Counted from the stretch's first letter, positions 1 through 13,357 are shown. The stretch is DNA of 64,000 nt from Misgurnus anguillicaudatus (GCF_027580225.2 NC_073346.2:5916001-5980000), one strand, 5' to 3'. Numbers and translations: made by a program. Notes: a model not told the origin generated them from the letters alone.

Positions 1-1271
1 TATATATAAGTCTATATGCATCAGTGCGAGCATGCACATACAAAAATTATACAGTATATGACAAGTAATATGACAAAACACTTGCTCCAGCATATAGATC
101 TTAAATCATACATTTGAGAACTACTCCTGTTAACATGTCCACTTCACTAAGTAGGATCTTACGAGGACTACTTTAACAGGAATAAATGTTATAGTGGCTA
201 AAAATATTAATTCACTTTAGATCGAAAATATTTTGACAGTGATGAATAAACACAAATGAAATTGTTTAAGTATTGTGGGGCAGTTTATCCCAAGGCTTTT
301 CTAACATTCATACCATTATTTGATTTATACCATATCAACTGAAATCTAGAAGTATACCGGCGATAGAAATTTTGGCCATGTCATAATAATAATACATGAA
401 ATACCTTAGTTGTTTGACTCATTTATGGTCCAGCAGGTAATTTCCTCCTTGAGTGGATATGTGCGTGTGTGTTTGTCTGTGATGGACAGGTCCTCGCTGA
501 TGTTGATTGACAGCCACCCTTGGTAGAATCACTCTTGCCATTTGGGACATTAGTGTGATTATGTAAATCCTGACAGCCGTAGAGAGGGCGGCCCGCGTTA
601 CGGGTGTCCCACATCCCTGTTCCGTTCTGATGAGCCGCAGTCATGTGTCAATCACACGCGAGCTAAACTCAAACTACACAGCCAACGCTGCCCTTCAGGA
701 GACTTTCACAGGCCAAAGTGTTTGAAAATACAACTTACATTTCTTCATTAGTGTAGGTTTGCTTTGAGTACTGGAGCTGAGAGAGGCTTTTAGTAGCTCG
801 AAGTGAATAGAAATGACGGAATGTTGCTTTGAAATGCTAAGTGATAGCAGGTCAGGGAGGTTGTGTGTGTTTCTTATAGTCAAATGTAGCTCAACATCAC
901 TTCAGATCAAGATTCCAGAAGCCTCTTATATCGTTTATTTGGCTCTGTTGTGTGGAATAAATTTTCGCACTTAATTTCAATTTTAAAAACTAAAAGATAT
1001 CACGCTGATATTTTGGTGCCTGTCATGGCAGCAGCTGAGATAAATGAGAATATTCAGTTTGGTAGTTTTCTGCATGAAATCTTATTTTTTACATAGAAAG
1101 TCAAATAACCAGACCTGAGCTTCAGTTAATAACTGTCCTGATGACATGTTAGTTACTATACTACAAAGGAGTAGTTAATAGTTAAATCGGTTGTTAACAC
1201 TCTTAACAAGCTTTAGGACAATGCTTCTTCATTTATACAGTAATGAATATTATGAACATTTAAGCTTTTGA
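1..1271. other. ASCC3 upstream intron, no recognisable repeat
   Basis: AT-rich intronic sequence with no convincing gene or transposon. A more GC-rich stretch at about 430-660 stands out from its surroundings and shows no inverted repeat or low-complexity structure. The short reading frames here have no recognisable domain and look like chance frames. Confidence 0.5.
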
Positions 1272-1279
1272 AATACTAC

Positions 1280-3152
1280 CAGTGTTGGGGAAAGTTACTT
1301 TTAAAAGTAATGCAGTACAATATTAAGTTACTCCCAAAAAAGTAACTAATTGCGTTACTTAGTTACTTTTCATGGAAAGTAAAATGGATACAGTTGAGTT
1401 TTGTTTTAGTCAGTTTGAAACTGTGTCACTTTTGGAAATTCAGGATATTATTCTTCATTTAAAGCGGACATTCTGTTCTAGTGACATTATCCCTGTAAGA
1501 ATACTGAAAGATGGCATTGATTTTATAAGTCCAAGTATTCTATCAATTATCAATATTGGTCTTTATAATGGGGTTTTACCACGCTCTTTAAAGCAAGCTT
1601 CTGTTGAGCCGCTTCTGGAGAAAGACAATCTGGATGTTCATGATCTGAGTAAATTACCGACCAATATCGAAACTTCCTATTTTATCTAAGATTTTAGAAA
1701 AAGTAGTCCTTGGGCAATTAAACACTTCTTAACTAAGTATAATATCTTAATATAATGATAAATTTCAATCAGGTTTTAGATGTAAACATAGTACTGAATC
1801 AGCACTCTTAAGAGTAGTGAATGATCTGTTGCTTATAAATGATGCAGGGAACCATGCTGTCTTAATACTTTTGGATCTTTCTGCAGCGTTCGATACCATC
1901 GACCATTCGATTCTTCTGAACCGGTTAAAGCAGTTTGTGGGAATACAAGGTATGGTGCATTCATGGTTCGCTTCTTATCTAAAGCAAAGATCTTTTATAG
2001 CGAAGGTTAGACATTTTTTATCGCGTCCGGTGCGTCTTACTAGTGGGGTTCCTCAGGGGTCCATTTTGGGTCCAATTTTGTTTTTAATATATATGCTTCC
2101 ATCGGGTAGGGTTTTAAAAAAAAATATGGCATCTCTTATCATTTATATGCAGATGATACACAGATATACTTACCTTTAAAGCCCAACTGTTCTGATCCCT
2201 GTGCAACACTCCGTAGATGTTAAAGTTTGGATGGCAGATAATCTCGTTCAGTTAAACGAGCGCAAAACAGAAATTATGATTTTCGGTCGTACAACATTTA
2301 CCAATGCGGAAAAATACATTCTAGGCCCATGGGCGTGTCATCTACAGGACAAAGTAAAAAATCTAGGAGTCATTTTTGATTCATCCCTAAAATTTGATAG
2401 CCAAATTAAAATGGTAGTTCGGAATTCGTTCTTTTATCTGAGAGCAATAGCTAAGTTAAAACCAATTTTGTCAACTAGCAACTTAGAAAAAGCCATCCAT
2501 GCTTTTATTTTCTCCCGGAAAGATTATTGCAAAGTTATTTATTCTGGAACCTGTCAGACTTATGTCGCACGTCTTCAACTTGTACAGGAATATTTATTCT
2601 TGATGATGGCCGATATGTTTGTAGTGTTGTCGATTAATTGTATTCATTGACGATGGATATGTGTTGTTGTGTTTTTGATTCATTGTATCTTAATTGTTGA
2701 TTTGTTGTACAGCACTTTGGAGCTACAGAGTAGCCTGTAAAGTGCTCTATAAATAAATAAATACAAATACAAGTAATGTTACTTTTGCATTACTTTTTCT
2801 TGGCTGAGGCTTGATCTCTTTCAGGTCTTGCAGGTGTTTTTCTGACTGAAAAGTTCTACATTCAGAAATTGCATATTTCATCACAAAAATGCCGAACTCT
2901 GGCCTGCCATCTCTGTTTCTGACTCAAACTTTTCCCACACAGGCGTGTACGCATAAAGTGAATGAAGTGACTACGTTTAGTTTAATTCAGTACATAATTT
3001 TTTATTGAATGAATTAAACTAAAAAGTATCTAGCATTACTTTTTTTATAAAGTAACTCAAATATTAATGTGTACATTTAAAAAGTAATTACTTTAGAAAA
3101 GTAATAATATTACGCAATGCACGTTACTTGTAATGCGTTACCCCCGACACTG
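1280..3152. mobile_element. hAT-type MITE split by a LINE
   Basis: The ends are inverted (CAGTGTTGGGG on the left, CCCCCGACACTG on the right) and are flanked by a perfect 8-bp duplication, AATACTAC, at 1272-1279 and 3153-3160. An 8-bp duplication is the hAT signature. The MITE arms are runs of GTTACTTTT / AAAAGTAAC type sequence seen at 1290-1375 and 2770-3140. The middle is occupied by an L2-type LINE, so the LINE arrived after the MITE. Confidence 0.9.
1375..2765 (+). mobile_element. L2-type LINE, 5'-truncated and frameshifted
   Basis: This is a non-LTR retrotransposon fragment covering the reverse transcriptase (RT) region and 3' tail. The upstream frame (1372-1689) resembles the region before the RT palm of L2 elements (IIPVRILKD..., then LPRSLKQASVEPLLEK). 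The next frame (1817-2179) carries LLDLSAAFDTIDHS and TSGVPQGSILGPILF, which are the RT fingers/palm motifs. The catalytic YADD box is at 2146-2157 but in another frame (HLYADDTQIYLPL), so an indel near an A-run at 2115-2123 breaks the gene. A third frame (2201-2650) continues the C-terminal part. The 3' end is the typical tail of this group, a GCACTTTGG / AAAGTGCTCTATAAATAAA segment with a short AAATA-type repeat at 2707-2765. The copy is dead. L2 rather than CR1 is my best reading of the RT and tail. Confidence 0.85.
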
Positions 3153-3160
3153 AATACTAC

Positions 3161-5417
3161 AATATGATGATTATACCGCTGTAAAAGACTAGTGAGCTGT
3201 TGCTGCAAACCTTCGTACAGTACCTCCGTATTTTGTACCATGCTAGAAAAAATCAATGTCTAATCAAAAAGGATTCAGTTAAGATGAAGGAACCCCACAA
3301 AACACTGTAACCTTACCCCGAGGACACCAGCATGCATCCACAAGGAATAGACCGGTCACCCAAGGACAGACACGCCACAGATTTAAGGGCAGTGGTGAGG
3401 AGATACGATTAATGTCAGGTGACTTGTCACACACTATCACAGATTTGTCAGGACGCCCCTCCTCTCTTTCACACCCGCTAAAGTCAGGAGACTGTAGGCT
3501 GAAGGGCAGGCAAAAGATTGGATAGGGTGATCTTAGTCCTTCATTCTGCTACATTGCAAACAATGCTTATGCAATTATTGGGAAGTGTATGTGTAGCATT
3601 AGGTACCAATGTCATAGTCATTACCCTTCCAAAAAATTGATTCACCTGAAAAACGTTGACAAGGCCATCACTACTTCCTATTGCAGTGTTGGACACATGA
3701 AATCTTTTACAGGGGTATTTATAAAAACCCACATCCCAAAAAACATACTAGCTATTAGTTTGATTCCTAGTCTTTGGTTTATGTTCGGTCTAATCAGTGA
3801 CACTGTTAATAAGCAGGTGATCTAGTTAATGACTAAACCTTCACCTGGTAAATCAACTACAACCTAAGACTTCAGTTTTGTGCAAAGGTTGGCAATCTTT
3901 CAGACAGACTGGCCTTTTTTCAGACAAGACGAGTGCAGCCAACAGAATTGTAAAAAAGTGATCACTTAGAAAATCAATTCTCTTGCAGTGGGTGCACAGA
4001 AACGTGTGTTTAGCCGGTGTCCTGACATTTTATCATCCCCATCAGATTGTCGTCCTTGAGGGTTAGGTTTAGGAGTTGGGGGAGGAATTACTCTTGTTTT
4101 CTATGGGAAAACTCTGACAAGGTAGCACAAACCAACAGATTTTATTAATAATATACCAGTGACAACTTTTATGGAGATATGCTTGTTTTTCCTCAATAGG
4201 AACATTTTAAACAATCTGTGCACAACAACCGTATGCTGACTTGAGTGTTTATGTACATTCTGTACAGTCATTTAATATGTCTGCTTTATTAGTGCTTTTC
4301 TGTTCACTTAAAGTCTTACTGTAGTCTATAATTTTATCATTTAAAACTCATCTTTGAGCATAATAATGCCATATATACAAGTTTTTCCTGTGACAGTAAT
4401 TTCTTAAAACAGCTTGAATGTAACTCTACACCCTTGCCTCATTAAGTATACACAGATCTATAAATGTGCAAATTAGCCCCCTGCCTCTACTTAATCGTAC
4501 AACTCGGACCCTAGATATAAATATGTGAATTATTCCCCGCCTTCACTCTTTCGCACCACCTCAGACCATAGATATATACTGTACGTAAATAGATGCTACA
4601 TTTGACAGTTTCAGACACATAACTACTAAGTTCGGTTTCACAAAATGCATACATGAACTGAGCATTTGCAGCACTAATCTTGAAGTGCTGATGTCTACAC
4701 GTGTAAGCAGCACAGAAGTAGAGCAGTGCTGCAATCGTTTCACGTTGCGTTTCAGAGTCTATGACAAGATTCACAATGCAAACATTAATGCTCAATTCTT
4801 TGCTCGGATCCGATTTTTTGTTTGACTGTTCACAGTACGTGGCTACAATCAGACATGTGTGCACTGACGTGGTCCTGAACTGCATCGCATGAACAAAAGA
4901 ACAATAATAGGTCACGCGCAGCACGCGGTAATGTGGAAATGAACTGAGTGGGTGTGGACTTCATACGGAGCTGCGCAGACAGCCAGTCGACACGTTTTAT
5001 CTCAATTCCAGTCTGCTCCGTGTCAGTCATCTCGACAACGCTGCAGGAAAGTCAAACACACTTTTTTGCATGTTATGGGCTTTTATGTATAAGGCGATTT
5101 GCAACCGAAGCTTAATATTTAATGTTTTGAATGTTTTTAAGTGGTTTTGCGAACATGCCATTTGTGCATATTTCCCCAATAGTGACGCATATCAATCTAG
5201 AATGACGTAAAAATCGCATGAATTTTGATATGGCTATTTAGACTGATGTCGCATTGCAAAACATCTGACCTGTATCTGATTTAGAACCACATATGGAAGT
5301 GGCTCAAATCTGAATCGAAAAAATCAGTTCACACTGAAAAAACAAAGAGACACATATGAGCAAAATATTGGATTTTGATGGCAGTGTAAACGTCGTCTAT
5401 GTGGCATCCAAACATAA
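3161..5417. other. Intronic sequence, mostly unassigned
   Basis: No exon or complete transposon is recognised. A short GGGTTAGGTTTAGGAGTTGG stretch near 4060 and the segment at about 5240-5400 look like pieces of common fish interspersed repeats. The overlapping minus-strand frames at 4511-5030 have no domain and no clear start context. Confidence 0.4.
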
Positions 5418-6094
5418 TTTGAAGAGTTTGGTTTCAAAACGCATTAAATCCATTTTGATTTATTTCGGTAAAAACGTGTTTTCTATACCAAGAAAGTGAC
5501 AAGATGAAAAGCACTATTTTCTGTTACAAACGTTCACATAGCATCTTTAGGTTAATATAAAAAAATTCAAATCCATAACTTGATTTTCAAAGATTTATTA
5601 TAAAAACAGTTTTTTTTTCATAAGATCCCCTGGGGTCAATGTGTTAACATGTCAGAAACTTGATGCTGTCGGGAGAACAAGCACCCGTCTCCCGAGTGCC
5701 TCTCACGTAAATTATTCAATTTTGATGGCTTACGTTTCTTATCCACCACAGGTTTATCAATGCCATCAAAAATATTATTTTGTTTTTGTTTGTTGATTAC
5801 GAAGTATAAAGTAGATGAGGAAAACTAGGATTCTGTGTGTATTCAACGTGCCGCCATTGTTGTTTACAATGCGTGTAATGGTGTGCTGTAATTTGTTGAG
5901 CAAATTTATTGCATTCTGCAGAGAAGTTTATCGCGTTTTTGAGAAAAAGGGAAAAGATGACAAAATAACATGGCGGATATTAGATTTTGCGTAAATTAAG
6001 GATTTACTTTTTAATACTGACCTGATACAATACTGATTTTAGTTGTAACTTAAAAAAAGCCATTTATAATGTTTTGGAACCAAACTCTTCATAT
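5418..6094. mobile_element. Palindromic MITE, copy A (GAAGAGTTTGGTT family)
   Basis: The left end reads TTGAAGAGTTTGGTTTC and the right end GGAACCAAACTCTTCATAT, forming an inverted repeat. The interior is collinear with 49326-51000, including the segments around 5640-5730 and 5790-5960, so this is one of at least two copies of the same family in the window. It has no coding capacity. The superfamily is not settled, since I see no clear target duplication. Confidence 0.75.
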
Positions 6095-6786
6095 CAATGG
6101 CTCTGTGTTAATGTGATTAGTAACATGTTTGTGATATTGGAAACCAAAGTGATTTTAAATAGTAAAGGGTCCATTGAATGAACTTTTCAGGATCTTGTCA
6201 GAAGTAGTAGGTCATTCGGGTAGTTTTCGCCTACTGAATACTATGAATTCTGACATATTACTCGCCTCCCCTACTGCTTTTTGCCTACTACTGTATATAG
6301 TAAGTAGTAAACCAGATTTTCCCCACAGTGCTTTTGTTCCTAAAGCACTTTCATCAATGACTACATTTACATGTAAACCGATAATGCAATTATTTCCAAT
6401 ATTCAGAGTAAGGACTTAATTGCAATAAGATGTTTATCCTTTATGTGTATCGCTAATGATTGTGTTTATTATTCACACATTACCCAATGCAGAGCATAAA
6501 TTATGACAGAAGACAGAAGTATTATGACAGTGCCTGTAATGGTTTTATACACTGCTGTCGTGTTATTTGAGCTTTTTCTGGATGAAGGCAGACTGCTGAC
6601 AGCGAGTCGTGTTGACAGAGTTCAGGGAAACTTCCTAATGTCAAGTTTAAAATTAATTTGCGCTTAATTTGCGTGACAAAAACACACGCTCACTTCAGGT
6701 AGTGCGGTATAGATCCGATTAAAGTGTTTTTAAAGAAAAAATGGCGTACGCCACCTGTTTTAATTATTATACTTGCGATTATGAGC
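6095..6786. other. Intronic sequence, unassigned
   Basis: AT-rich. Segments near 6360-6440 and 7190-7280 are loosely inverted relative to each other and may be the ends of an old MITE that surrounds the element at 6787-7172. The evidence is weak. Confidence 0.35.
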
Positions 6787-7172
6787 TTAAAGATGCAGTG
6801 TGTAAATTTTAGCGGCATCTAGTGGTGAGGTTCCGAATTGCAACCAACGGCTCAGTCCACTGCCCAACCCTCGCTTTTGAAATGCATAAAGAAGCTATGA
6901 TAGCCCCCACCGGACAAACATTTCATTGTCGGAGACAACTTAGTAAAAACGTTTGTCCGTTAAGGGCTTCTGTAGAAACATGGCGGCACAAAATGGCGAC
7001 TTCCACTTAAGGGACCCTCGGTGTATGTAGATAAAAACGTCTCATTCTAAGGTTATAAAAACATAACAGTTCATTTAAAAAGGTCTTTATACACCACTAA
7101 TAATGTAGTTTTGTATATTATTTTGCATTTCTTTCAAGAGATCCTTCTAAAAATTACACATTGCACCTTTAA
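6787..7172. mobile_element. TTAA-flanked MITE
   Basis: The ends are AGATGCAGTGTGTAAATTTT on the left and the inverse AAAATTACACATTGCACCT on the right. TTAA flanks both sides (6787-6790 and 7169-7172). TTAA duplication is characteristic of piggyBac and Kolobok transposases. The element is non-coding and about 380 bp long. Confidence 0.8.
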
Positions 7173-8699
7173 TTATTTTATTTTTATTAAAGTATTGTGT
7201 TTACGTGAGGTAAATTATTATCGCAATATTGCCAAAATCCCATTATAATCGCATTATGAGGGTGCATTTAAACGTGGTCATGTTAGCATGTGAAAAAAGC
7301 CTAAATTACATCTGTTCATAAAGTCATTGTGTCTCTAACTTTGCTCTGCTCTTTTGTTGCTATTTTTTTACACATTGGACATACTGCTAAAGGGGTGCAG
7401 TAATGGCGCTTACCCAAAACAGCCGCAGCCCTTGTCACAAATGTTGTCAACACTGTGATATTGTTCAGGATTTTAAGAATCATTTAACTTGTCTTATTAT
7501 TATTAGAAAGCAACAACATAAAAATTGCCACTGCATGTAATATATGTGTTGTATAAAAAATATGGTGGCTGTCAAGAGCATGAGAATTTTTCAAAAGATG
7601 GAGCTGACAGTCAGTTTAAAATCATTTTCTAGTGTCAGCTCATTCCAGGGCTTCACGCTTACATTTTCCCCAAGGAGCACATCTGCTCCCAAGCTAAAAC
7701 ATTTAGGAGCACATAAAAAATGTAGGGGCACAATGGAAATATACCAAATAATGTGTTTTTCCTTAATAAAGAAATACATAGAGACATTTATAAACCAATT
7801 TAATAATTAAATACATAGTGTACTTTTTGCATTCTTTTAATAACTGTAATCTAAAGCTAAACTGTATAAACTTTAAGAACACATCTATAATAAAATTCTT
7901 ATTTGACAACAACAAACCCTCCCTTTCTTTAGACACAAAGCATATCATTGCTCCCAAATTCATTTTTCAATTCGCACGCATCTATCTTTAGTCACAAAAG
8001 CGAGTGAGAAATGGTTACACTGCCGTGACCAGGTTTGTTCATTCATTAATTTATTCAAATGAATCTAGTATGTATAAGTTGACCCATATTAAGTGATGCA
8101 TGCAAATGAAATAAGCAGGAGGTTGCATACAAGCATGGATTTATACCTGTAGCCATCTTTAACATATTCTTATAACACAAAGCTATGCATTGAAACACGT
8201 AGCCGGTTTTGTCCTAGTAGCTTTGAATCAGTGACAGATAAATGGAGGACAGCTCTTTAATAAAAGCATTTTCCTGTCAACACTGTGTCTGCAGCTCATC
8301 AAAGATCCATAAGGATTGCACAGCCTTTCTACAGCTCGTCATTGAGGTCATGTTTCTAAAGCAGCTCTACAGTCTGAATTTCACAAAAACTGCTGGCTTT
8401 GATGGGCTTGACCTATTTCTCCTCAAGGTCACTGCATCCATCATTGCAGGATTTTCAGTTTCTTATGTGACCATGACTTGGGAAATAGACATTACGTGCA
8501 TTACTGATATGTATTATTAGAGCTGATAATAAAACTGTGCTCGTGACCTCTCTCCATATTGCTATTGCGGGACTTTTAATTAAAAATGAATAGTGCATTG
8601 TATGACATGCAATCTTTTCTCCTTGGTTTTATTGTACATGATCATTGAATAATGATCTCAAAGAATAATTTACAAATATGCAAGAAAAGGTTTGTACTC
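7173..8699. other. Intronic sequence with a hAT-like end fragment
   Basis: About 7647-7730 resembles one end of a fish hAT element (CCAGGGCTTCACGCTTACAT, then AGGAGCACA repeats), but no matching right end is found. The segment 8225-8600 is non-repetitive by eye and is a candidate conserved non-coding stretch. No exon is supported. Confidence 0.4.
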
Positions 8700-9629
8700 T
8701 AAAAATACTTTATTTGTAACAAACATTTTACAAAAGAATTTACAAAAAGAGCCTAAACTTTCAGCACTCGGACAGCGCCGTGAGTGCTCTGAAAAGCATT
8801 ACTAAAAAAGGTTCTCTTCTCACCATATCCAGAGATACAAAGTCATCATATACTATAAAATCAAAATAAATGCAATATTTGCATTTGTTTAAAACAAAAC
8901 ATTCAATTACTTACCAGACTACAGGTGAACAGCTCTTTATCCCTTATAACGTCTCATAATCGGTCCTCATTTATGTCCAAAAGATTTAATAATAGTCTTT
9001 TACATTTTAATCCTTTAATCTTTCATATTTAAAATCATTTTTGTGCTGCTGCACCTCCATGTGTGTGATAAGCAAACGCGCGTTGTCGTCCCGTTTATAG
9101 GCGCATATTACTAATGCAACCTTTAAATAACAAAAACAATATTGCGCCATTGACTTTAGACTTTAGACCAGATTTTATTTGGTCAATGGCGTAGTCTATT
9201 TTATTTGCCTTCAAATAGCAATTCGCCAACAATCCGCCTGAACACACCTTGTTTTCAGACCAGGACGCCCATTGGTGCAAAAATGTATTTGCTATTTAAA
9301 CAACGTGGCGATGAATGTGAAAATGATAAATGCGCTGTGCTTGAAACTAGCAAAAAAAACACTTGCGTCTTTGTCAGTTGTCCGAGCAGCCTCATCTGAT
9401 GGAACTGGACATTTGTTTGTGTTAACCCACCAAAATCCAGGCCCAATGTAGGGCATCCTTCTCCAATGCAGTTGGGGGGACCTGAAATGTTTGTTATCTG
9501 CTGTTCTGCTACACTGCTTTGCGTCGTGGCGCATACACATACAATTTATCAAATGAAAGAACAGACCCTCAGCTTTTACACAAACAAACAAACAACATTT
9601 CATCTCATCTTCATTTGTTAGTTTACCAT
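8700..9629. repeat. Probable interspersed repeat, class uncertain
   Basis: The segment at 9115-9370 (around GCGCCATTGACTTTAGACTT) has the look of a widespread fish interspersed element. It contains short inverted stretches such as GCGCCATTGAC (9146-9156) against TGGTCAATGGCG (9179-9190). Boundaries and superfamily could not be set. The minus frames at 9095-9603 overlap each other and match no domain I know. Confidence 0.35.
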
Positions 9630-9845
9630 CTCTTAAATATGGTTAGGTTTCTTCAAAAATATCAAATTTTGAACAAAAAGCAGAGATAAATGCGTTGTTT
9701 TGTAAAGGACTTTTATATTTACTGCTTTTGGATCTGTAGATGCTTTAGTGTTTTATAAGGTTGGTAAGAGTGCCACCTACTACACGCATAATAGCGAAAA
9801 TAGATTGAAGTAAAAACTCATCTTTGATGGGAAAGCATTGTCTCT
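9630..9845. repeat. Partial copy of the CTCTTTCC TTAA family
   Basis: This stretch is collinear with 37845-38110. Shared anchors include the CTCTTAAATATGG / CTCTCAAATATGG start, ACTTTTATAT / ACTTTTATTA, TGGATC, and AAAACTCATCTTTGATGGGAAAGC against AAAACTTGTCATTGGCAGGGAAGC (read piecewise). It appears to be the right-hand half of the family whose left half is at 17030 and 36035. Confidence 0.55.
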
Positions 9846-9855
9846 TACACTCTTA

Positions 9856-10585
9856 GCCTGCGTTTACACCAGCCGTGGTAGAGGCGTCAAGCGTGAGTGA
9901 TTTCAATGTTAGGTCAATGTGAAGACATGACGTGCGTCTGGAGGTCTCACGGCGCGAATGAGGTGTTTAGCGCGGTACGCGTGAATGGTGCTTTTTGTGC
10001 GTTTTGCGTTTGACGCGAATTGACGTGCTGACGCCCGACTTGAAAAATTTGGCGGATTTTCGCGGTGCGTTAACCAATCAGGAGCCTGCTTGCTGCTGTG
10101 GCGTAGCCTCGCCTGGAGAGTCACTCATTCAACATGAAGGAACGCTTGATATTGTCCGTGAGCAGTCACCGGGAACTATACGACACAAGTTCTTATTTCT
10201 GTAGAGACAGGAATAAAAAGGACCTCCCTGGAAGAGTGTCAGTCAGGACATTGGGCATTCTGGTAAGTTGTAAATACACATTTAACTTTTGAGTCACGTG
10301 ACGTTTATCGACCCGTGCCGCCTATAGTAAGGTGACCAAATACAAACCGGTAACTCTCTCGATAAATGCACAATCAACATCAGCCATCTTGCAAACAGAC
10401 AACTGCATAGCACTTGACCCTCCCACAAGAATTGGATTTTTACCTCTGACGCGCGTCAAATGCTTGCTTTTTCCGCGCATCTACTTTGCTCTAGACGCGC
10501 AAATGCATTCAAACTGTTCAAGTGGCAAACTAGGCGTGGTAGACGCGATTTTGACGCCTCAACCGCGGTTGGTGTAAACGCAGCA
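9856..10585 (+). mobile_element. Harbinger-type MITE with a retained MADF exon, copy 1
   Basis: The inverted ends contain GCGTTTACACC and GGTGTAAACGC, and TTA lies on both sides (9853-9855 and 10586-10588). A 3-bp TWA duplication is the PIF/Harbinger signature. The interior is the reverse complement of 40607-41351 over most of its length. It carries a short open exon at 10134-10262 (separate entry), so it looks like an internally deleted derivative of a full Harbinger element rather than a random palindrome. Confidence 0.8.
10134..10262 (+). pseudogene. MADF-domain first-exon remnant of a Harbinger element
   Basis: The frame starts at ATG (10134) and runs 43 codons without a stop to a consensus donor, GTAAGT, at 10263. 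It reads MKERLILSVSSHRELYDT..., followed by a YFCRDRNKKD segment. This matches the beginning of a MADF (Myb/SANT-like) domain, with its pattern of basic/hydrophobic helix, then LYD, then RD.KK. PIF/Harbinger transposons encode a transposase plus a separate Myb/MADF DNA-binding protein, and this exon fits the start of the second protein. The rest of the domain is missing after the donor. The second copy (40865-40994, minus) preserves the same frame with about ten amino-acid differences. The function is inferred from pattern only. Confidence 0.65.
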
Positions 10586-10597
10586 TTAGAACGGATG

Positions 10598-10825
10598 TGT
10601 TAAAAACAACACATTAGTGTTGATTCTCAACTCACTAAATCCGTTGTCCTGGAATCCACACATCTCTGTGTTATTATTGAAACTACACATTTTGTGTTAC
10701 TTTTAGCGCAGGATGTGTTTTATTTTAACACAAAATCAACACAAAATGACACATAATGTGTTAAAATTACATATAATGTGTTAAAAACTTAACACAAAAA
10801 GATGTGTAAAAATTAACACATCCTA
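10598..10825. repeat. TGTGTTAAAA / CACAAAATG inverted low-complexity repeat
   Basis: The stretch is made of TGTGTTAAAA and its complement TTTTAACACA, plus ACACAAAATG and CATTTTGTGT. These could fold into long hairpins. It is probably a decayed short MITE or minisatellite. It directly follows the Harbinger copy. Confidence 0.6.
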
Positions 10826-12078
10826 GGAAATGTAGAATAGGTCATGCACAATAAGACATTAATATGTGATCATAAATACTAACAAACAGCCAATATCCTA
10901 GTAATCTGTATGCTAATAAGCAACTGGTTAATAATGAGAATTGGTCTCTAAACTAAAGTGTTACTGACATTTGTTAGTTTATATTCAACACACAAATACC
11001 TTCAACTGTTTCTGGTTTGTGTTTTTCCAGTGCATCATGTTCTCATTTTAACATACATCTGATCCGGAATAACAAATTGACAAAGGTCAGTTTGTATAGC
11101 ATAGCGCTAAAGTAACGCCAATATACAGAGTGATTTTACAAAACAAAACATTGCACTGTTGATTTGAAACATTTGACAAATGCACAAATTTAATGGCTGT
11201 AAAAACATGAGACATTGTTAATACATGTCTTCTTTACCAAACCCTCTCATATGCTTATTAAAAGCTAATATGAGAAAGTTTCATAAAGTATTACGATTGA
11301 TTTTCATACAATACACCCGATTAATAATTACATATTTAAGGCACTTGTTCACAGAAAAAGACATTGAAGTGCCAGAAACGGAGTGAATTTCTCCGGGCAA
11401 CACAGAAGAAAGGTTTTCCCGTCACTTTAGTTTAAACAGGATGTGTGTGCACAGAAGTAGAGCTAAAAGTCGACACAAATTGAAGGTATTTCTGTCTTTA
11501 GGAGACTTTGAATTATTGATCTGTGCACAGTAAGCAAGATCGTGCTCTGTGAAAGTAGCAAAATGAGGAGCATCATTAATAAAAGATGGTGGAAAGGGTA
11601 GATGTGTTACTCAAAGAATAACTTTATGCTCAAGGAAACCGAAACAAAGTGATTTTTATTTTACTCTCAGCATCTTTGATCTTTTGACCACAGTCTTTCC
11701 TCTGTTTCTTACCGAGGGTTTTCACTAATCGATGTTAACAAACACTGACATGAAAAAGTTAGTGAAGAAGATTGTGTTGCTTATAATAGCTGGACTGTTA
11801 GCCTCAGTACAGTCTAAAGATAGCGCTCTCTCGCACACCCATGGGAAACAGAATATATTATGGGATGCTTGTATTATAATTTTTTTTCTCCTTTAAAGCA
11901 GGTAACCGTAGGCATTTTAAGGGCAAATTAAATGTGAAGGGCTGTATATTAACTCTTTGCTGTGTTTATATCTGAAGGTGAGGGTGGTCATGATTCTGTT
12001 TAACAGTGAACTGCTTTTCTGTAGTACAGAAACACTCTTGTTGGCCTTTTAGCACATGACAAAAACATTATTTAAGCC
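10826..12078. other. Intronic sequence, nothing recognised
   Basis: AT-rich sequence without clear terminal repeats or exon-like frames. Confidence 0.45.
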
Positions 12079-12692
12079 ATCATTGCCAGGGCTGGCGATT
12101 GCTATAGGCAAAATAGGCGGTTGCCTAGGGCGACAAATGTGTTGGGGCGCGGGCGTGCCCTAGTGTCGCGATGGGGAAGTGGAGTTCCGTTACATTATTA
12201 TGCGGGCGCGTTGATCTAAAATAATTTTACTTTGCTACATTCGGTGGCGTTACTAGGCTACTGTCAAATTGTAATAATTAATACATTTATATATTTTAAA
12301 AAAAGTTTATATTGCTTGTTCAAAAGTTTCGCAAGACGTTGAAGAGGCTGCGTGCGGTGCGAGAGGTGGCTACGCATCACCTTTAGTTCACGTAGATGAA
12401 AGGAGCTGGTAAAGGCATGTGCGAGCTTTCGGACTGAGGTAGATCACGCGTTGCCTCAATTTGGCTATGTTTTCAATCCAAGAGGTCAAAAAGAATGCTG
12501 TGTGCACCAAAACGAAACTAACATCTCAGCGTACAAAAACTCAAGATCCAACCTGAAACAACTCGTAGCGGTAAGTTATGTCTATTTGAACACTATTAAT
12601 GGACAGTTTGGGCACTTTATTGTAATACTATTTCACACACTGTCCGAGCGCTCTTGTGCAAGCGAATCCACAACACACGTTCACATCTGCAC

Positions 12693-13357
12693 TAGTGATG
12701 CGCGGGTCTGCGTTTTTTCCAACCCGTGGGTCGCGCTTTTATGAAATATTTGGCCCGCCCCGCAGCACTGTATCTATTTTTACAACCCGCCCTGCACCCG
12801 CGACCATTAAAATAGACATACTAGGCATTTGTAATGTAACTGAAAACAGGCTTTATTTCAGCATAGAAGTGCTTGGAAACAGCCATTAGATGACATCGCC
12901 CTGTAAACTGGCAACAACATTCGCGAATAAACCATAGAAACCATCATGGTCATATTAATATAGAGATCGGATAATGATAAACATTTTCAACATTTACAAA
13001 GCAGCATTTGTATTATCTATTTACAGATTCGCTACCTTAATTTCTCCCGCAGGTCGCCTTTCATCTTTTATTTCTCGCCAAAGGTTTGGGGATATCAAGT
13101 TACATTGCGGAAGTTACGTTGCGCAAGTTACATCGCGCAAGTTGCGTTGCCACGTAGGCCTACGTAATTTAACCTTATCAAAGAACCTAATAAAATATGA
13201 AAATATTTCCAAATATTTAATATATTCTACAGGGAATTAGATGCAACATACATGTTTTTTATTTTGTTTTTAATGACACGCCCCAACCCGCCCCGCAATA
13301 AAGTTACAATTTCTTTACCCGCCCCAACCCGACCCGGGGGTAACCTGCGCATCACTA
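12693..13357. mobile_element. hAT-type MITE nested in the hAT element
   Basis: The ends are TAGTGATGCGCGGGT and ACCTGCGCATCACTA. A perfect 8-bp duplication, ATCTGCAC, lies at 12685-12692 and 13358-13365. Near each end are runs of CAACCCG/CGCCCCG type sequence (12720-12800, 13280-13340). Confidence 0.92.

Noticed and set aside
4511..5030. Three overlapping minus-strand frames up to 137 codons
   Set aside because: They overlap each other in different frames with no domain, splice support or repeat match.
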